A DNA stretch of 64,000 nucleotides, from positions 123,374,131-123,438,130 of the forward strand of contig NC_135714.1 in the NCBI RefSeq assembly GCF_964656455.1. Reading direction: 5' to 3'. Shown here piece by piece: positions 1 to 13,540 of this stretch. The position numbers and the translations under genes are program-made. Numbering within the stretch: position 1 is the first letter of the stretch; every line of letters starts with the position of its first letter. Source of the stretch: Halichoerus grypus (lineage: Eukaryota > Chordata > Mammalia > Carnivora > Phocidae). The notes beneath the pieces are model-generated. The model had not been told where the DNA came from, did not search any database, and saw only the letters and a program-made list of their open reading frames with translations.

Positions 1-479
1 GAACTACAAGCCCACCTCTCTGCCATCTAGCGCAAGGAAGAAAGGAGCTATTAGTGCGCATCTAATACGCACCAGCTGAGTTCTAGTAACGGTGAACTTT
101 TATTTTGTGTATTTGTCATTAAAAAAGAAGTCTTGTGGAGGAGAAGCTATAATTCATTTACAGTAGAAAAACCCCTGAAGCTCAAGGGTGTTCTATTACT
201 TTCCCAGAGTCAAACAGCCTATAAGTGACAAGGCAAGGACTCAAGCCCAGCTCTCATAGTGAAGAACCCACATTTGTCCCGCTCCATTCATGTGTGCCCT
301 CAGATACCTAACACTCTCGCCGTCAGGAGCAAATATGGGAGAGTCTCTCCACTCTTGTGCTCTTCCCTCAAATTTCTCTTTTCCCAAAGAATTATACTCA
401 ATAAAGTTTCTCTCTGGGAGATGCTATTTTTCTTTCCTCGGACTTTTCTCTCGTCTCCTCCTCTGCCCCCCTGAAGTCT

Positions 480-660
480 CGGCTTGAATGTACATCTTCT
501 CAGAGGCCTTCCCTGACCCCCTCATCTAAATTAGGTTCCCCCGATATGCTCTCCCCTGACACCCTATTCTTTTAGAGTCCTTTTCAAAATTTAATTATGT
601 GTTTATTTGAGGGCTTACTTGTTGAAAGTCTCTTTTGCCAACTAGAATACAATAGCCATG
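480..660 (+). repeat. L2 LINE 3'-end relic
   Basis: The order aggccttccctgacc, then a T-rich middle, then aactagaatacaatagcc matches the diverged 3' end of L2 as I know it. Old and mutated. Confidence 0.5.
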
Positions 661-689
661 GCCATGGCATATAGTAACAGTGGTTCACT

Positions 690-900
690 TTTACTGAGTA
701 CCAACAGCGTGGGGGGCCCAATCTATCCTCTCTCCCTTAATGACCTCCGGACAACCCAGGAGACAGGAAATGTGCCTGTTTTGAAGGTGATTAAACTGAG
801 ACACAGAGGGGCTAAGTCAAGAAGCTAACAAGTGAAGGAGCCAAGTTCCAAACCCAGGCAATCTGAACCCCTGAGCCCATGCTCTTCAACACGAATGAAT
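690..900 (-). repeat. MIR SINE relic
   Basis: Contains aaactgagacacagagggg, gctaacaagtga and aacccaggcaatctga in the order expected for an antisense MIR core. Confidence 0.65.
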
Positions 901-2699
901 AGGAGTTCGGTGCAACCATGCCACAGAAGCAAGTGACTTACCCCATTTACCCCTGATGACTGAGCGGAGTGCTGGGAATCTGAGAGCAAGGGCTGGGCCG
1001 TCAGCGTCAGCGAGGATAAATGGTAATGACATTACAAGTGTTACAGAGAGTGGGTGCTGCCCGTCAGGAAAGTGGAACCTTTATAAACACTTCATTTGAT
1101 TTAGAACCAGGAACTCTTCTCTGCATGGTGATTCTGTGCATTAAAATGGGAAGCATTCGCATGTCATCAGTTTTGTCCAAATGGCTGCATATGTTGAATT
1201 ATAGACCTTAGAAAACTCTAGTCTGTCTTTCTCTTCGGCTCTTCCCTCAGTCAACTAAGAACACAGTCTCATGCAATTTGAGTATCAGAAGTTTCCCCAA
1301 ATTCTGGCTTTTGGCCCCAAATTATATTATTCCTAGATATTTAAAGAAAATGTGTCATTAAGAATTGTAGGGAATAGAGCTTCCTGTGCATTGAAAATTG
1401 TCCTACTGTGACACTTCCATGGAAAAGGTGAACAGCCAGACATTGTCCTCTTTAAAATTAATCCTCATGTATTTGAGGCAAGGTATGTGTTCTCAGATTT
1501 TTTTTCATTTTTCATTTTTTGAACTTAAGAAATCCAAGCCTTCCCTTTAGTCTTCCTTCGTGATTTTATAATTAGTTTCCTGTCTTTAATGTGGACTTCA
1601 GATTTTTCAGATACCTGAAAAACCATATAATATATGGTTCCCACACTGATTCTGGAATAGGTACTATGGAATAGTATCATACTTTCCTGATTACACAAAA
1701 CTGCAAAAATGTATGTTTTAAAATGTTACCTAATTTAACATCAAGGATACATTTTTCAGAAATATGTATCAATTGTTTTTATTCAGAATTAGTATAAATA
1801 TGTGATATGTCAAATACCAAAAAGAGTTGTTGAATTTGGATATCTGACACATAGCAAAAGTTTGTTTTCTCAATGTTGATTTGTAGCTATTGGTATTTTG
1901 GAATAGGAGTGGTTTTTCAATGTAAAAATGTTTTAATTGATCATTTTTTAGTCTTGTAGTATTGCCAAAATCCTGCGTTTTATCATTTTGCAAGATAGTG
2001 ATTAATGAAAGTATCAAAGATTCAAAAATTTGATTTTACTATTTTGATAAATTGCAAGTTTAAATGACATGTAAATCATGTAATTACAAACCTTACTCAG
2101 AAAATAATTTTTAAAGTACCATAATTTTTATATGACCTTGAAGTTGCAGTAATCTATTGCATAACTTTTTAAGAGAAGTCACATAGAAGAAACCTCATAT
2201 TTTCTTAAATTTATTAGTGCTCCTTGGTGGTCCAAATTTTGGGGGGTTTTTTTCAAGGTTTCTTTTCAAAGCAATAATCTTAATTGTTTAATGTTTGTTC
2301 TCATATAAGCCAATTTGAGTTCTTAGAGTAACAATAGGAAATATTTAATGGCAAAAGCAATGAAACTTGGCTAAGAAACTCAAGTATCTTAGTGTTATAT
2401 TTCGATATAATGATGTGAAGATAATGCTTTTAGCTGCATGACAACCATATTAGCCACACATCATAAACAACAAATTTGATAAAAGGACGAGGTCAAATTC
2501 ATTAAAAACAATTTTGTACCCTTTGCTGTAGTTAAGCATTTATTTTTAATATTGTGATTTTCTTTCATTAAAAGGACCCTGAATCTTCCATTTTCTGAGG
2601 ACAAAAAAGACTTCTCAAGCCACAGAGGTATAGACCAGATGAAACTATCAAGGGAACATGCTTTATAGTTCTAGGTTTAATGTTTATTTATTATTTATT

Positions 2700-2892
2700 A
2701 TTTTTTAATTTTATTTATTTATTTGACAGAGAGAGACACAGCAAGAGAGGGAACACAGCAGGGGGAGTGGGAGAGAGAGAAGCAGACTTCCCACAGAGCA
2801 GGGAGCCTGACCCGGGGCTCAATCCCCGGACCCTGGGATCACGACCTGAGCAGAAGGCAGATGCTTAATGACTGAACCACACAGGCGCCCCT
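2700..2892 (-). mobile_element. Can-SINE (SINEC), long form
   Basis: A T-rich head with ttatttatttgacagagagag, a purine-rich centre and the tRNA-like end finishing cacaggcgcccc. Read on the minus strand this is gggGCGCCTG... with a tRNA-derived head, CT-rich centre and A-rich tail. An unrelated-looking open frame across it is only SINE sequence. Confidence 0.92.
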
Positions 2893-5014
2893 AGGTTTAA
2901 TGTTTAAAACAAAATGGTCAGACTTTGTGCCTCAAAGGTGTTAGCTTTAAAGATGGTAAATGAAATTATATTAGTCCATTTTATTTCATTTGTTTTCCAA
3001 TTAAAGATTTAATATTCCTAATAATTCCATAAAAATTTACTTATTCCATAAGAGTAAAAATAATTCTTATAAACATAAGAACCGTTAACTTTCTTAAGAC
3101 CTTTATTAATAAACTATGAAAAAATATTTTTCTTTATTATAGACCAAGTCATTCTAAGAGACATATTTCCAAGCTGCAAGACAATAGAAGGATATCTTCT
3201 TTTTCCTACTCATTAAGTAAAATTAATTGAGGGGCTTTGTAGAAATTACTAACAAGTTTTGCCCAACATTCATCAATTTAACAATTTTTTAAAAACAATA
3301 TACTTTAAGAATGATCCTATGAAGGAAATCCTTGAGAGAGTATAAGATGGAAAAAATGGAACTCCCCAAACATAAATATTTTCTTTATTCTTTGGGTATA
3401 TGTATATTTTTGAATGGATGTGCATTGTCTCATACACTTTTTGAATAATCTTAAATTCTTCCTTAGTTTATAATTGGATATCCAAATTTGAATCTAAATT
3501 CAGTATCTTTTATTCATATAAATGTGTTGTACTATGCAATGTTGCTCTGAGGTCATTGTCACAGCTGTTTGTCAATATCAAGAATGCATATGTTTTTATC
3601 ATAAATCTTGGAAGTGTGTTTTCCGATAGAGTTTGTTTTTGGTAGGGGGGGAAAGATCATTGTGATCTGCATCAGTATCATTAGAGAACACTCAAACGTT
3701 GGGGTTGATTTCTAAAAAAATTATTTTATGTTTAACCTTAGAGTATATGAACAGTATAGGTATTTGTTTAACTAAGAAAAAAATAATATTCCTGCAGTGG
3801 TGAAGAATGTATGCTTTGATTCAAAGATAAAATCTCATTACCTCCAGTCTTTAAAATCATTTATTAGTAAGCCATTGGTAATAGATACCATCTAAATCTT
3901 CTGAAGAGATGTGGAATGATCTTTATCAAAGCTATGTGGTGAGCCTCGTGCTAAATATAAGTATAAATATGCCTTTCCATGCCTGTAATTTTGTGAAGTC
4001 TAAAAGATCTTTGAATGATAGGCAGCGAGATAATACTTCCTGTACATCATTTAAATGTATTCCTCATCTGATTAAAATGTAGGACTACACATTCTGTATT
4101 TCAGAATAACATTCCCTTCCAAAATCTTACTATTTGACAGGTCAGTTGAATTTGAGGATGGCTCTTACCTCTCTATCCATTATAAGAGTTATCTTTTATT
4201 CAAATAGCATGTTGCAATTTACAAAGGGATTTTACATTCTTTGATTATCTAAACAAGCTTATGAGAAGGAGGAAAGATACTGAGAAGTTTTCACTTGCCC
4301 CATTAAATAACCAAGTAAACCCCTCAAAAGGATTCTTGAGTGTTCTGCTCTATTCTTGGGTGGCATATTAGTTTTTATGTATGTTTCACTTAAAAATCCA
4401 GTAAGAAAAAAAAATAATAATAATAATAAATAAAGTAAATACAAATCCTGTGAGAAATACCTCCTCCCTCATGTTTAAATAATGATTTATTTAATGATTT
4501 TAAACCCCTGCTCAACTCACAAAAATATTTGGGTGTTTCACATTGAAAGGGACAGGTAAACCAAAATTTTAAAGCAGAAGAAGAAAGAAAGGAGCACAAT
4601 AATAAGGGAGGGAAAGAATAAAAGAGGTTTGAAGGAGAATAGAAGTATTCTACAGTGGTGGTCATGGGCTTGCAAGAGCTAATTGTGTTGTCTCTTCAGA
4701 TACCAGTCAGTGACATCAACTTGCCGGTTTGAAATTGGCCACAGTGAGAGTACTTACACCATGGAAATATACACAATTCAGGATTTTTTTTTTCTCCAGA
4801 TAGTGTATCAGCATATTGCCCTAAAACTAATTTAACCTTTGTGTTAAAATAACTTGAGTTATAACCTTCATTTTATTCCCTCATAAAGTTTTGGAAATTT
4901 AAGTAAGACTGTTTCAGTAATGTCTCAAGCTATCAACAATGGATACTGATGAGGAAATACAATCTATTCATTGTTTGTTCATTTCTTCATTTAGGAACTA
5001 GTTGGTGGGGCAGT

Positions 5015-5102
5015 GTCACATAATTGTTTACATTATTTGTCCTCCAGTCACAGACAATGTCACATAATTGTTTATATTATTTGTCCTCCAATCACAGACA
5101 AT
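5015..5102. repeat. 44-bp tandem duplication
   Basis: Two adjacent 44-bp copies (5015-5058 and 5059-5102), each beginning gtcacataattgttta and ending cacagacaat, differ at two positions (C/T and G/A). It accounts for two overlapping short open frames. Confidence 0.9.
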
Positions 5103-5285
5103 CTCTGTTTTGCCACTTCTGGTTGTGCATTTTGGGCAAGTTACTCAAATCCTCTATGCCTCTGTGTCCTTATCCAGAACATAAAGACAATGACAGGATA
5201 GTATTAAACTCTAGAGTTGTTATAAAATTTAAGCAAGATAATGCTTGTAAATTACTTAGCATGGTCTCTGGCACATAGGAAGAAT
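5103..5285 (+). repeat. MIR SINE relic
   Basis: Contains gggcaagttactcaaatcct, cctctgtgtccttatc, an AT-rich middle and tctggcacataggaag, the MIR order on the plus strand. Confidence 0.7.
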
Positions 5286-6872
5286 TCATTATGTTACCTT
5301 TTATAACAAGGCTTCCAATGTGGATAAGGTCTTCCCTAAGACACCAAAAGACCAGAGATCCCTGCCTTCAAGAAGCTTGCAGTCTAGTGGAGAATTGGTC
5401 TAGTTCCTATTTTACATATCTGACATTTTGCTGTGTCTAACAAGGTAGCTGCCCAATATTTTATCCATTTACAGTTCAGTCTAGAAATGTGTACTTTTTC
5501 AAATCTAAGGTCCAATAAGTATTAAACCGCTAGGTTGTAATAGCAAAGTTTAGTGTAGCTACAAAACTTTTTTGCTTATCATTTTTATTCATTTTTAATT
5601 CCCATGAATATTCTTGTAGTTTCTGTCAAACTCTTGTTAATTTATTTTCATGTAGCCTAAACACGCAGCATCAAAGCTTTGCTTTCTCTAAATGCTTCCA
5701 ACATCTCTATAAATTTTCCTTCTTCAAAAAAGTATGTAGGGCCAGGATTTTGCTTTTGAGAATTGATATTTTTGTAGTTTTATTATTTTGTTATTTCAAA
5801 TAGATGTCTCACACAGTTTAATTCTATTGAGGCTTTTTTTTTCTTTTAGAGAAGATGTTTTGGAAAACTGAACTTTGGAATACCACAGATATTATTATCC
5901 TTTGACACATATTGAGACAAATAGTCCCTAGTGTTCAAGCCATTCCCTGGTATCATACTGGATTCCTTGGGCAGCATCTGTTACAGGTTCTATGGCAGCT
6001 CTGCCTGGACAAGATAAAAGGTCCAAGTCAATCCACTATCTAATATGCCATACTGTGTTGAATATCACAGTTCAAATGGGTAAAAAGCTTAGGGGAAAAT
6101 AGAAAGATGAAATTTCATTCCACCCGATAAATATAAAGTTTATATAAAATAAATCATATAATACACACATAAAATATTCTGGCCATAATACTTTTTAAGT
6201 ACATAATTGAGTATGTTTATACGTTTTCCCCCCCATAGGTGTGAGATATCAAAAGAACATTAGTATTTGGCATAAGAAGCAACTGGGAAGCTGGATTTCT
6301 AGAAAAGAACCACTTCTAGTATCTTTCTTCTATATAGGTCGTAATTTAAACGCAGCATGACTGATTTATTTAGTTTATGTTTGAAAAGAGTGGGGAAGAG
6401 AATGTTGAGAAAAGCTAGTGGTCTAGCAGTTTCTATCCAGAATAGCTCCCGTTTGTACTTTTTAAGTCTGTTTTCGCATTCACTTCAGAAGATAAAATGT
6501 AGAGTCCTAAACACAGATTTGACGTGGACCAATCGCTACATAACAGAAATCGTATACTTCATGAGAAACTGCCTAAAAACTGAATTGCTGGGTGGCCTCC
6601 AGCAGCTCTCCAACCTCACTTGAAGCAGGTCAGATTTCTTTGTCAGGGGAGTGTGACAGAGGTGAGCTTGGGTCCTGCAAGCATTTGAAAATTGTATTTA
6701 CTTCTTGGAGAACTAGAACAGTGGGTGAATACAATGAAGCCAGACTGAGGCCTTGAAGAGATAAGACAGTACCTTGAAGAGCATTCAGTTATCAGGAAAC
6801 CAAGACAATAATTGGAGTAAGTTAAAAACATATCTAAAAGAAAAGCCAAATCTGGAAAAATAGGGGACATTT

Positions 6873-7055
6873 TATTTTTTTTTTTAAGATTTTATTTATT
6901 TATTTGACAGAGAGAGACGCAGCGAGAGAGGGAACACAAGCAGGGGGAGTGGGAGAGGGAGAAGCAGGCTTCCTGCAGGGCTCGATCCCAGGACCCTGGG
7001 ATCATGACCTGAGCCGAAGGCAGACGCTTAAGGACTGAGCCACCCAGGCTCCCCA
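6873..7055 (-). mobile_element. Can-SINE, long form
   Basis: Starts with a T run and aagattttatttatttatttg, then a GA-rich centre, then gatcatgacctgagccgaag and cacccaggctcccc. Minus orientation. Confidence 0.94.
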
Positions 7056-7349
7056 ATAGGAGACATTTTAAAGAAAAGAAGAAAACTATTGCTATTATAA
7101 TAGGTCCTGAGTATATTGTGGCTGGTTTCATTCTCAGAGAATAAAGGTAAAAAAAGCCAAAGAATGAATAATAAAATGACACAAGATATTTTATAAAAAT
7201 GTTAATCTCCAAGTAAGATTTATATGACAGGAAGACTACCAAATTTTTCCCAAGTACTCTTTAACTTCAACTTCTTCAACAGAGTTGATTATGATCTCCT
7301 TCTCTCCGGCAAGGAGGATGGGCTAATGAACCTCTCAGATTTTCTCTGG

Positions 7350-8155
7350 AGTGTTTTCTGACACCAAATGAGAGCTTTTTTCCCCACACCAACCAATTAT
7401 TCATCCAACTGGGTGTGCAACAATTTCAGTTCTGATGCTAACTATCCAGAGTTAGCCCAGACACCACCGATTAAGGGCTCAGTCCCACAAGACTGCCTTC
7501 AATTCTGGGACCAGTTGCAAATAGGGTGCCTAGGCTGTCCACATTTCTGCCCAGCTGACTACAAATTCAGGGGTTCCCATAAGCCTCCCCTCAGGCTTAC
7601 TAACTCACGGAACTCAGGAAATTGCTTTACTTACTATTACTGGTTTCTTATAAAGTCTACAACTCAGGAACAGCCCAATGGAATTGATGCATCGGGCAAG
7701 GTATAGCGCTTCATGCCACCCTCCCAGCACCTCATTCTGTTAACCAACCCGGAGGCTATCTAAACCCTGTTGCTTAGGGCTTTTATGGAGGCTTTATTAT
7801 GTATGACTGATTAAATCATTAGATGTGATTGGTTAAATCATGTGTGCTGGTGATTGAACTCAACTTTCAGTCTCTCTTCCCTCCCTGGAGGTTGTCGGGG
7901 GTGGGGACTGAAAGTTCCAATCTGCTAATCACATTTTTGGTTCCTCTGGCTACCAACCCTCATACTGAAGCTATCCAGGGGCTCACCAAGAGTCACTTCA
8001 TTAGCATAGACTCAGGTAAGGTTGACAGGGGTTTATTGTGAATAACAAAAACACCCGTGTCACTCAGGAAATTCCAACGGTTTTAGGAGCTCTGGGCCAG
8101 GAACCCAGGACCAAGACCAAATATATTTTTCATTATACCATAGAACCAAATCATG
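7350..8155 (-). mobile_element. Solo LTR, MER21C-like (ERVL class)
   Basis: About 800 bp resembling the MER21C LTR in reverse. Recognisable blocks in order are a pyrimidine-rich end at ccccacaccaa, gggctcagtcccacaagactg, actcaggaacagcccaatgg, gggtggggactgaaagttcc, cattagcatagactcaggt, and an end at accaaatatatttttcattat. No internal viral coding sequence adjoins it. The family name is from memory of the consensus and the ends are approximate. Confidence 0.7.
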
Positions 8156-8713
8156 CAGCCCCTCCTATAAGCTAACTCAGGATCCTCAGGGAACTGACTC
8201 CTTCTGAGTCCAAGTTACACTTCTGGAACTACTGAAAAGCATCGTTTCTCATCTTTTCCAGGAGTTACGAAGAAATTAAGACTCTACAGCATGTTTCAAA
8301 ACTTATGAACAAAACAAAATCATACAGTTTTATTGAGCTTGAAATCCTCTAGTTTGTAGAAATGGTTTGTCTACATTTAATTTTAATGTTCTTTGCATCC
8401 TGTGATAAACACAGCAGTTTTGCTTGTGATTGAGTTCATATGTGTCCACATGCTACCTGATGGTCTTCTTCTCCTTCTCCTCCTCAATTCTGAAAGGTGT
8501 TCTTACTTCATTTTAGAGGGTGGTGGCTGTTCTTTCATTACTGACAGCTAAGAGAGGGTGCTTGCTGTGACAAAGCTTCCATTAAGTATCTGTGTGAATT
8601 TATAGATGAACTTAACTTGTCTCTTTCAGGATGCTCCCAGTAGGGCATGGCCAAGATGGGTCAGGTCATAAGTACTTTGGATCCTTTTAAAAAACAGATT
8701 AAAACATCCATGT

Positions 8714-9195
8714 AGTAGGCAGAATAATGCCCCTCTCCAAAAGATGTCTTCATCCTAATCCATGGAATATGTTACTTTACATGGCAAAGGGAATTAAAAT
8801 TGCAATGGAATTTAATTGCTAGATTGCACATAGGGAGATTATTCTGTTTTATCTGGGTGGGCTCAGTGGCATCACAAATTCTTAAAAGTGGAAGAGGGAG
8901 CAGAGGAAGCCTGAGTGGTGCCATAGGAGGAGGATTCATCCCTGTTTCAGGCTTTGAAGATGGAGGGAAGAGGACAAAACCAAGAAATGCCAGCTGGCTT
9001 CTAGAAGCTGGAAAGGAAGAGGAAATGGATTATCCCCTAGAGCCTCCAGAAAGAAACACAGCCCTACCAGCACATTTATTTTAGCCCAGGGAGACCCATG
9101 TTGGATGCTAACCTACAGATTTTAAGATAATAGATTTGTGTTGTTTCAAGCCACTAAGTGGTAATTTTTTTACAGCAGCAATGGAAAATGAATAC
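8714..9195 (+). mobile_element. MaLR LTR, MLT1C/D-like
   Basis: Blocks gcagaataatgcccctctcc, agatgtcttcatcctaatcc, tctagaagctggaaaggaag, cccctagagcctccagaaag and gttgtttcaagccactaag follow the order of MLT1C/D LTRs. The 94-codon open frame inside is part of this noncoding LTR, not a gene. Confidence 0.8.
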
Positions 9196-9887
9196 ATCTG
9201 GTATTGTATTTGAACTAACAATTCTCAAACAAACCTATTTCTCATTTTGGAATGGCAAAAGTTTGCAGTCTAAGAGAAGCAAAAGTTTTTGCATGAGGAG
9301 GAGGAGCCCACGTTGGTTTCCAAGTTCTCCTGTTCCTTTCCTGGTGTGTAGGAACAGAAAATGTAGGTATGTGAGTAACAGTTAATAAGGAAGACCTGCC
9401 TCTTAATAAAAGTATCTATTTTATAGAGAATTTTAAAAATACCACCACTCTGTTCTTATGTTAATTCTCAGAAACTCCTTAATTATTAAGAGAACACCAA
9501 TTCTACTAGAGGTCTTCATTCATACCTGTGTCATATGCATAAAATAAATTGGAAGATGGTCTTATTGTTTGTAGAAACTCTACCTAATATTCTTCACGTA
9601 ATTTAGATTTCACAAAACCAAGCTTTTTCTTTTCCTTACCAAGTTTTAGAGTGGAGAAACCTTGGGTGCTAATATACTAATTAGCCTGTGTGTCCAAAGT
9701 TACCCAGAATATGTATTTACTCCCTTTAATACTTGTTTTTTGGGCCATGCACATTTCTAATAGTGTAGCAATGTTTAACTCTCCCCCTCCCCCCGCACCC
9801 AAAAATCAGCATCACGAAGTATGGTGAGAATGGAACAACTAAAAACTTACTTTGTTATCTGACTTTGTATGTATACTATTAGCTTCT

Positions 9888-9990
9888 GAAGGACAGAGAC
9901 TGGTTCTTATTGTCTTGTCTTATCCCTGGTGCCAAGTACAATGCCTAACACATAGTAGGTATTTGATAAATATTTGTTGAATGAATGTCA
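9888..9990 (+). repeat. L2 LINE 3' end
   Basis: ggacagagactggttcttat, aatgcctaacacatagtagg and aatatttgttgaatgaatg are the standard L2 terminal motifs. Confidence 0.8.
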
Positions 9991-10433
9991 AATACAAACT
10001 TTTTATACAAAGACTATATATAACAAGGTATATATTGAACTTAGCACTGCATTATTTAGTTTAATTTACATTTCATTGCTTTCTCGATACCATAAGGCCA
10101 TGCTGTAGAGTACCAAATTCGAAGCTAGTCACTTGCCAAAGGGTCACTAAGAAAAACTATGCAGAAATGAGAAATGGTGCTTCTAGTTCAGTGCTGCCCA
10201 GTCTTGTTTCCTAAAATATATAAGTCAGCATTCCCTGAAAAAGAGTAAGGCAAATTTTAAAGATAGAAATCAGAAAAAATTGACTTTAACCACATTGAAA
10301 GTATGAAGGGAATGATTTCCTTAAAAATCATAATGAAAGACCATGCCCACAATTTCTCTTAAAAAAATCATTATATATATATTTATTTTATATATTATAT
10401 ATTATATAATCATTTTATCATTACCTCTCTTTT

Positions 10434-10620
10434 TCTTTTTTTTTTAAGATTTTTTAATTTATTTATTTGTCAGAGAGAGAGAGAGAGAACACAACAGGCA
10501 GAGGGAGAAGCAGGTTTCCCTCTGAGCAAGGAGCCCAATGTGGGACTCGATCCCAGGACCCCGGGATCATGACCCGGGCTGAAGGCAGATGCTCAACCGA
10601 CTGAGCCACCCAGGTGTCCC
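10434..10620 (-). mobile_element. Can-SINE, long form
   Basis: Poly(T)-aagat head, GAGA centre, ctcgatcccaggaccc and cacccaggtgtccc end. Minus orientation. Confidence 0.94.
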
Positions 10621-11296
10621 TACTTCTCTTTTTTCTAATAGATACTTCCATTTTCTTCAAAGAAGAGGAATATTCTTGGTCAATTGGTTAGAACTTTGAT
10701 ATGTTCATTAGGGAAGAGTTTGTCCCAAAACTATAGGACTAGATCTGATCTTGTACTCACATTAAAGTCATCAATACTCTCTGTTTGGGGTATTTATCTC
10801 TTTTCTGTTGACCCTGTGAAATTGCTCCTGAAAGCTGAATGATAACTAGAATGGCAGTTAATTACTTATTTAAAGTCTCTAGGAGGGTTTTATGATTTAC
10901 TCTGAAACATGGGTCAATTTAAAGTATACAGGGACATTATTTTCAAATCATTCAACTGCCTGATTTTGAAAAATCAGTTGTGCTTGGTGTGGCGCTGCCC
11001 AGAAGTTGATGCAGTTTGAGAAAGCTGAGCAAAGGGGAAGGAAGGGTCCTATGGTAGGTAGCCTATGATGCTTAGGTGAGGTTTCAGTCAATGAACTTAA
11101 AAAAAAAAAGCATTACCCCCAAACTGAGAGAACCCAAAGCATTATTTGTAAATTACTTGCCCATTTCTAGCACTGATGTACATTCCCAGAAGCACAATGT
11201 GCACATCAAGCATTCAGTATTAATAAGTACAATTACATCAATATATAATCAATTATAATTATACAATTATATCAATATATCAATAATAATGAAGTA

Positions 11297-11377
11297 ACAA
11301 TCATGGAACACTATGTCAAAAACTAATGATGTAATGTATGGTGACTAACATAATAAAAAAAATAAGTGTTTAAAAAA
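11297..11377 (+). mobile_element. Very short 5'-truncated L1 (3' end only) with TSD
   Basis: acaatcatggaacactatg, aaaactaatgatgtaatg and tatggtgactaacataat match, in reverse complement, the L1 3' end at about 58150-58220. An A-rich tail follows. The 12-bp duplication aataatgaagta flanks it at 11285-11296 and 11378-11389. Confidence 0.8.
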
Positions 11378-13205
11378 AATAATGAAGTACAGAGTATAAT
11401 GGGAATGTTTTGATAAATCGCTGCTTTTCACATGAGTCAGGATAAGCATTTTGGACATTGGTTAATGTTTCCAAAAGTATAATGTTAGAAGCCAGTGTCT
11501 TTTTGAAAGGACTGGCTCCCTGGACCATGACTCTTCCATTCGCCATTCTATTGTCTTTCTCCCTTTTCAGCCAGCTTGACTGAACTAATCACTAGAGGTT
11601 CATTCTGCCCAGATGCTCACTAGAAACAATTTGATAATTTGACATTTCTGGAAGGAGTGCGTGATTTTCATTCCATAAAAGCTACACATAATTGAGGTGA
11701 AAGGATGGGGAGGAAGAAGAAGAGCCAGTAACATTAGCACAAGGACTTTCCCCTGAGCCGTGAGAGCTGATCTGCTCGCCTGCCCCGCCTCCTGGCACCA
11801 ATGTCAGGGTCTCAGGCTGGGCAGTTTCCTGGTGAAGACTGTAGTTGGAGCAACCAGAGAACCCTGGAGGCCTCAAATGTCTGATGGTGTTTCCGGCGTA
11901 GTAGCCTCTAGCAGACCCCGCTCCAAAATTTAAACCTTTAATGCCAAACCAACCTATTTCTCCATATAGATCTTGAAAAATGGACCATACCTCAAACATA
12001 GGTTTGCATTTGAGAGGTAAATCATGACTTGTCAGTCACATACTTTAAATAGACATGTAACTCTGAAGGCCAATTCAAGCTAAATGTGAGCCTACACAGA
12101 TGCTCTAATCTCCTGACAGTGGTGGTAGAGCCCCCCTTCACAATCTCTGAACATTTAGGAGTCATGGTTCACTACAGAGTTTACAAAGCTAATTTTGAGA
12201 GACACTCTAGCATATTTACATAATACATGAAATTCTTCATCAATATAGTTATGAAAGTATTTCTCTGAAATAACTTAAGAGTCATGAGTCATGTTTCTAA
12301 GCCAACCGAATCACTACTTTGCACCAAGAAGGTGACTTTAAAAATACAAAATCATATGTAATAATTAAACAAGTGGAAATCCTACAACCTGAAAAATTCA
12401 GAATTACGGAGTTTTTAAAACTGCATTTTAGATTTATTTTCTTGTCGTTCAGATGTCTCATTCTGTTTCCATATTTGGCACTTCAACAAATGCAGTGATG
12501 CCCCCAAATTCATTCATGCGATAGGTGAATCTCTAAAGTGAACAATTGTCTTCTGTCACTTATGGATTTGTTTAAATCTCTTTCCCCATCTTTCTACGGT
12601 GCATGAATTCTACATTCCTAATTCCTGAAAAGCAGTTAGCACAGTTTTAAGCCATGCTGCTCTCCGACTCAAATTGTATTTCAGATGATTTGATTAAAAA
12701 CTACAAAAGAACTACTTTCAGCAAAAGCTTCTTATAGTGGAACACAAATATTTGTGAAGTGGGCATAAAGTGCTTACCCTGCACTCACAGCTTTAAAGTG
12801 AAATACACTCGGAAGAGGAATTAATCACAAACTAAATCCCACCCCTCGGCTTTTTTTATCCATCTGTCAAAGCGGTTTAAATGTGCTTTTCTACAATCAG
12901 TCCTTAGTTATGCATCCCAGCTTTCAATGTCTCCTAAGAAGAGGTATTTGTTTAATGAAAACACTAAAAAACAGCAACATCCAATCAATATTAAAATCAT
13001 TATAAGATAAGCTGAAAAATAGAGGCTCATTTTCATTAATCATAGTCATTAGATCCTAGATCCATACCCTTCAATGAGATTGTTTTCACTGAAATTCATA
13101 CTAAGCATATTGTGACATGCAGATGAAGAGGTTGACTTTTTTGACACTTGAATAATGTTTTGGTAGTGCTGGGATATTTGCATCCACTTTAGTATTTACA
13201 CGCTC

Positions 13206-13540
13206 TTAAAGTTTGGATGTCTCCACTTTGGATGGCATATATCTGAAGCAGTTTTTCTCTAGTCCAAGAGCTAAATCAAGCAAAGTTGACTTTAAGTGAG
13301 CTTTTATGCCTAAAACGTTAAACTCTTCAATCCGTGTAGAATCCAAACCACACACAGCTCTTTGCTTTGGTAGTAACACAAGCTCTTCTGTGGGAGAAGA
13401 GCATGAGGGTGCTTCCATTACTGAGCATGACCTTGTGAAGAAGTCGCAGTGTTGGAGATCGTTTCCCTCCTGTAAGACTCCTAAGGGGTCACTTCCAGCT
13501 ATTCGCCACAGGAGACGTGGTGTGTGATGCAATCACGTGG
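13206..13540. other. Unassigned stretch open on both strands
   Basis: A 108-codon frame on minus (13206-13532) overlaps a 73-codon frame on plus (13306-13527). I recognise no domain, no splice context and no repeat family. Base composition is less AT-rich than its surroundings. It may be a conserved noncoding element or chance. Confidence 0.2.

Noticed and set aside
6892..7242. 116-codon minus-strand frame
   Set aside because: Part of it is Can-SINE sequence, and similar frames recur at other SINE copies.
8800..9084. 94-codon plus-strand open frame with a promising look
   Set aside because: It lies wholly within an MLT1C/D-like LTR that is noncoding in its family.
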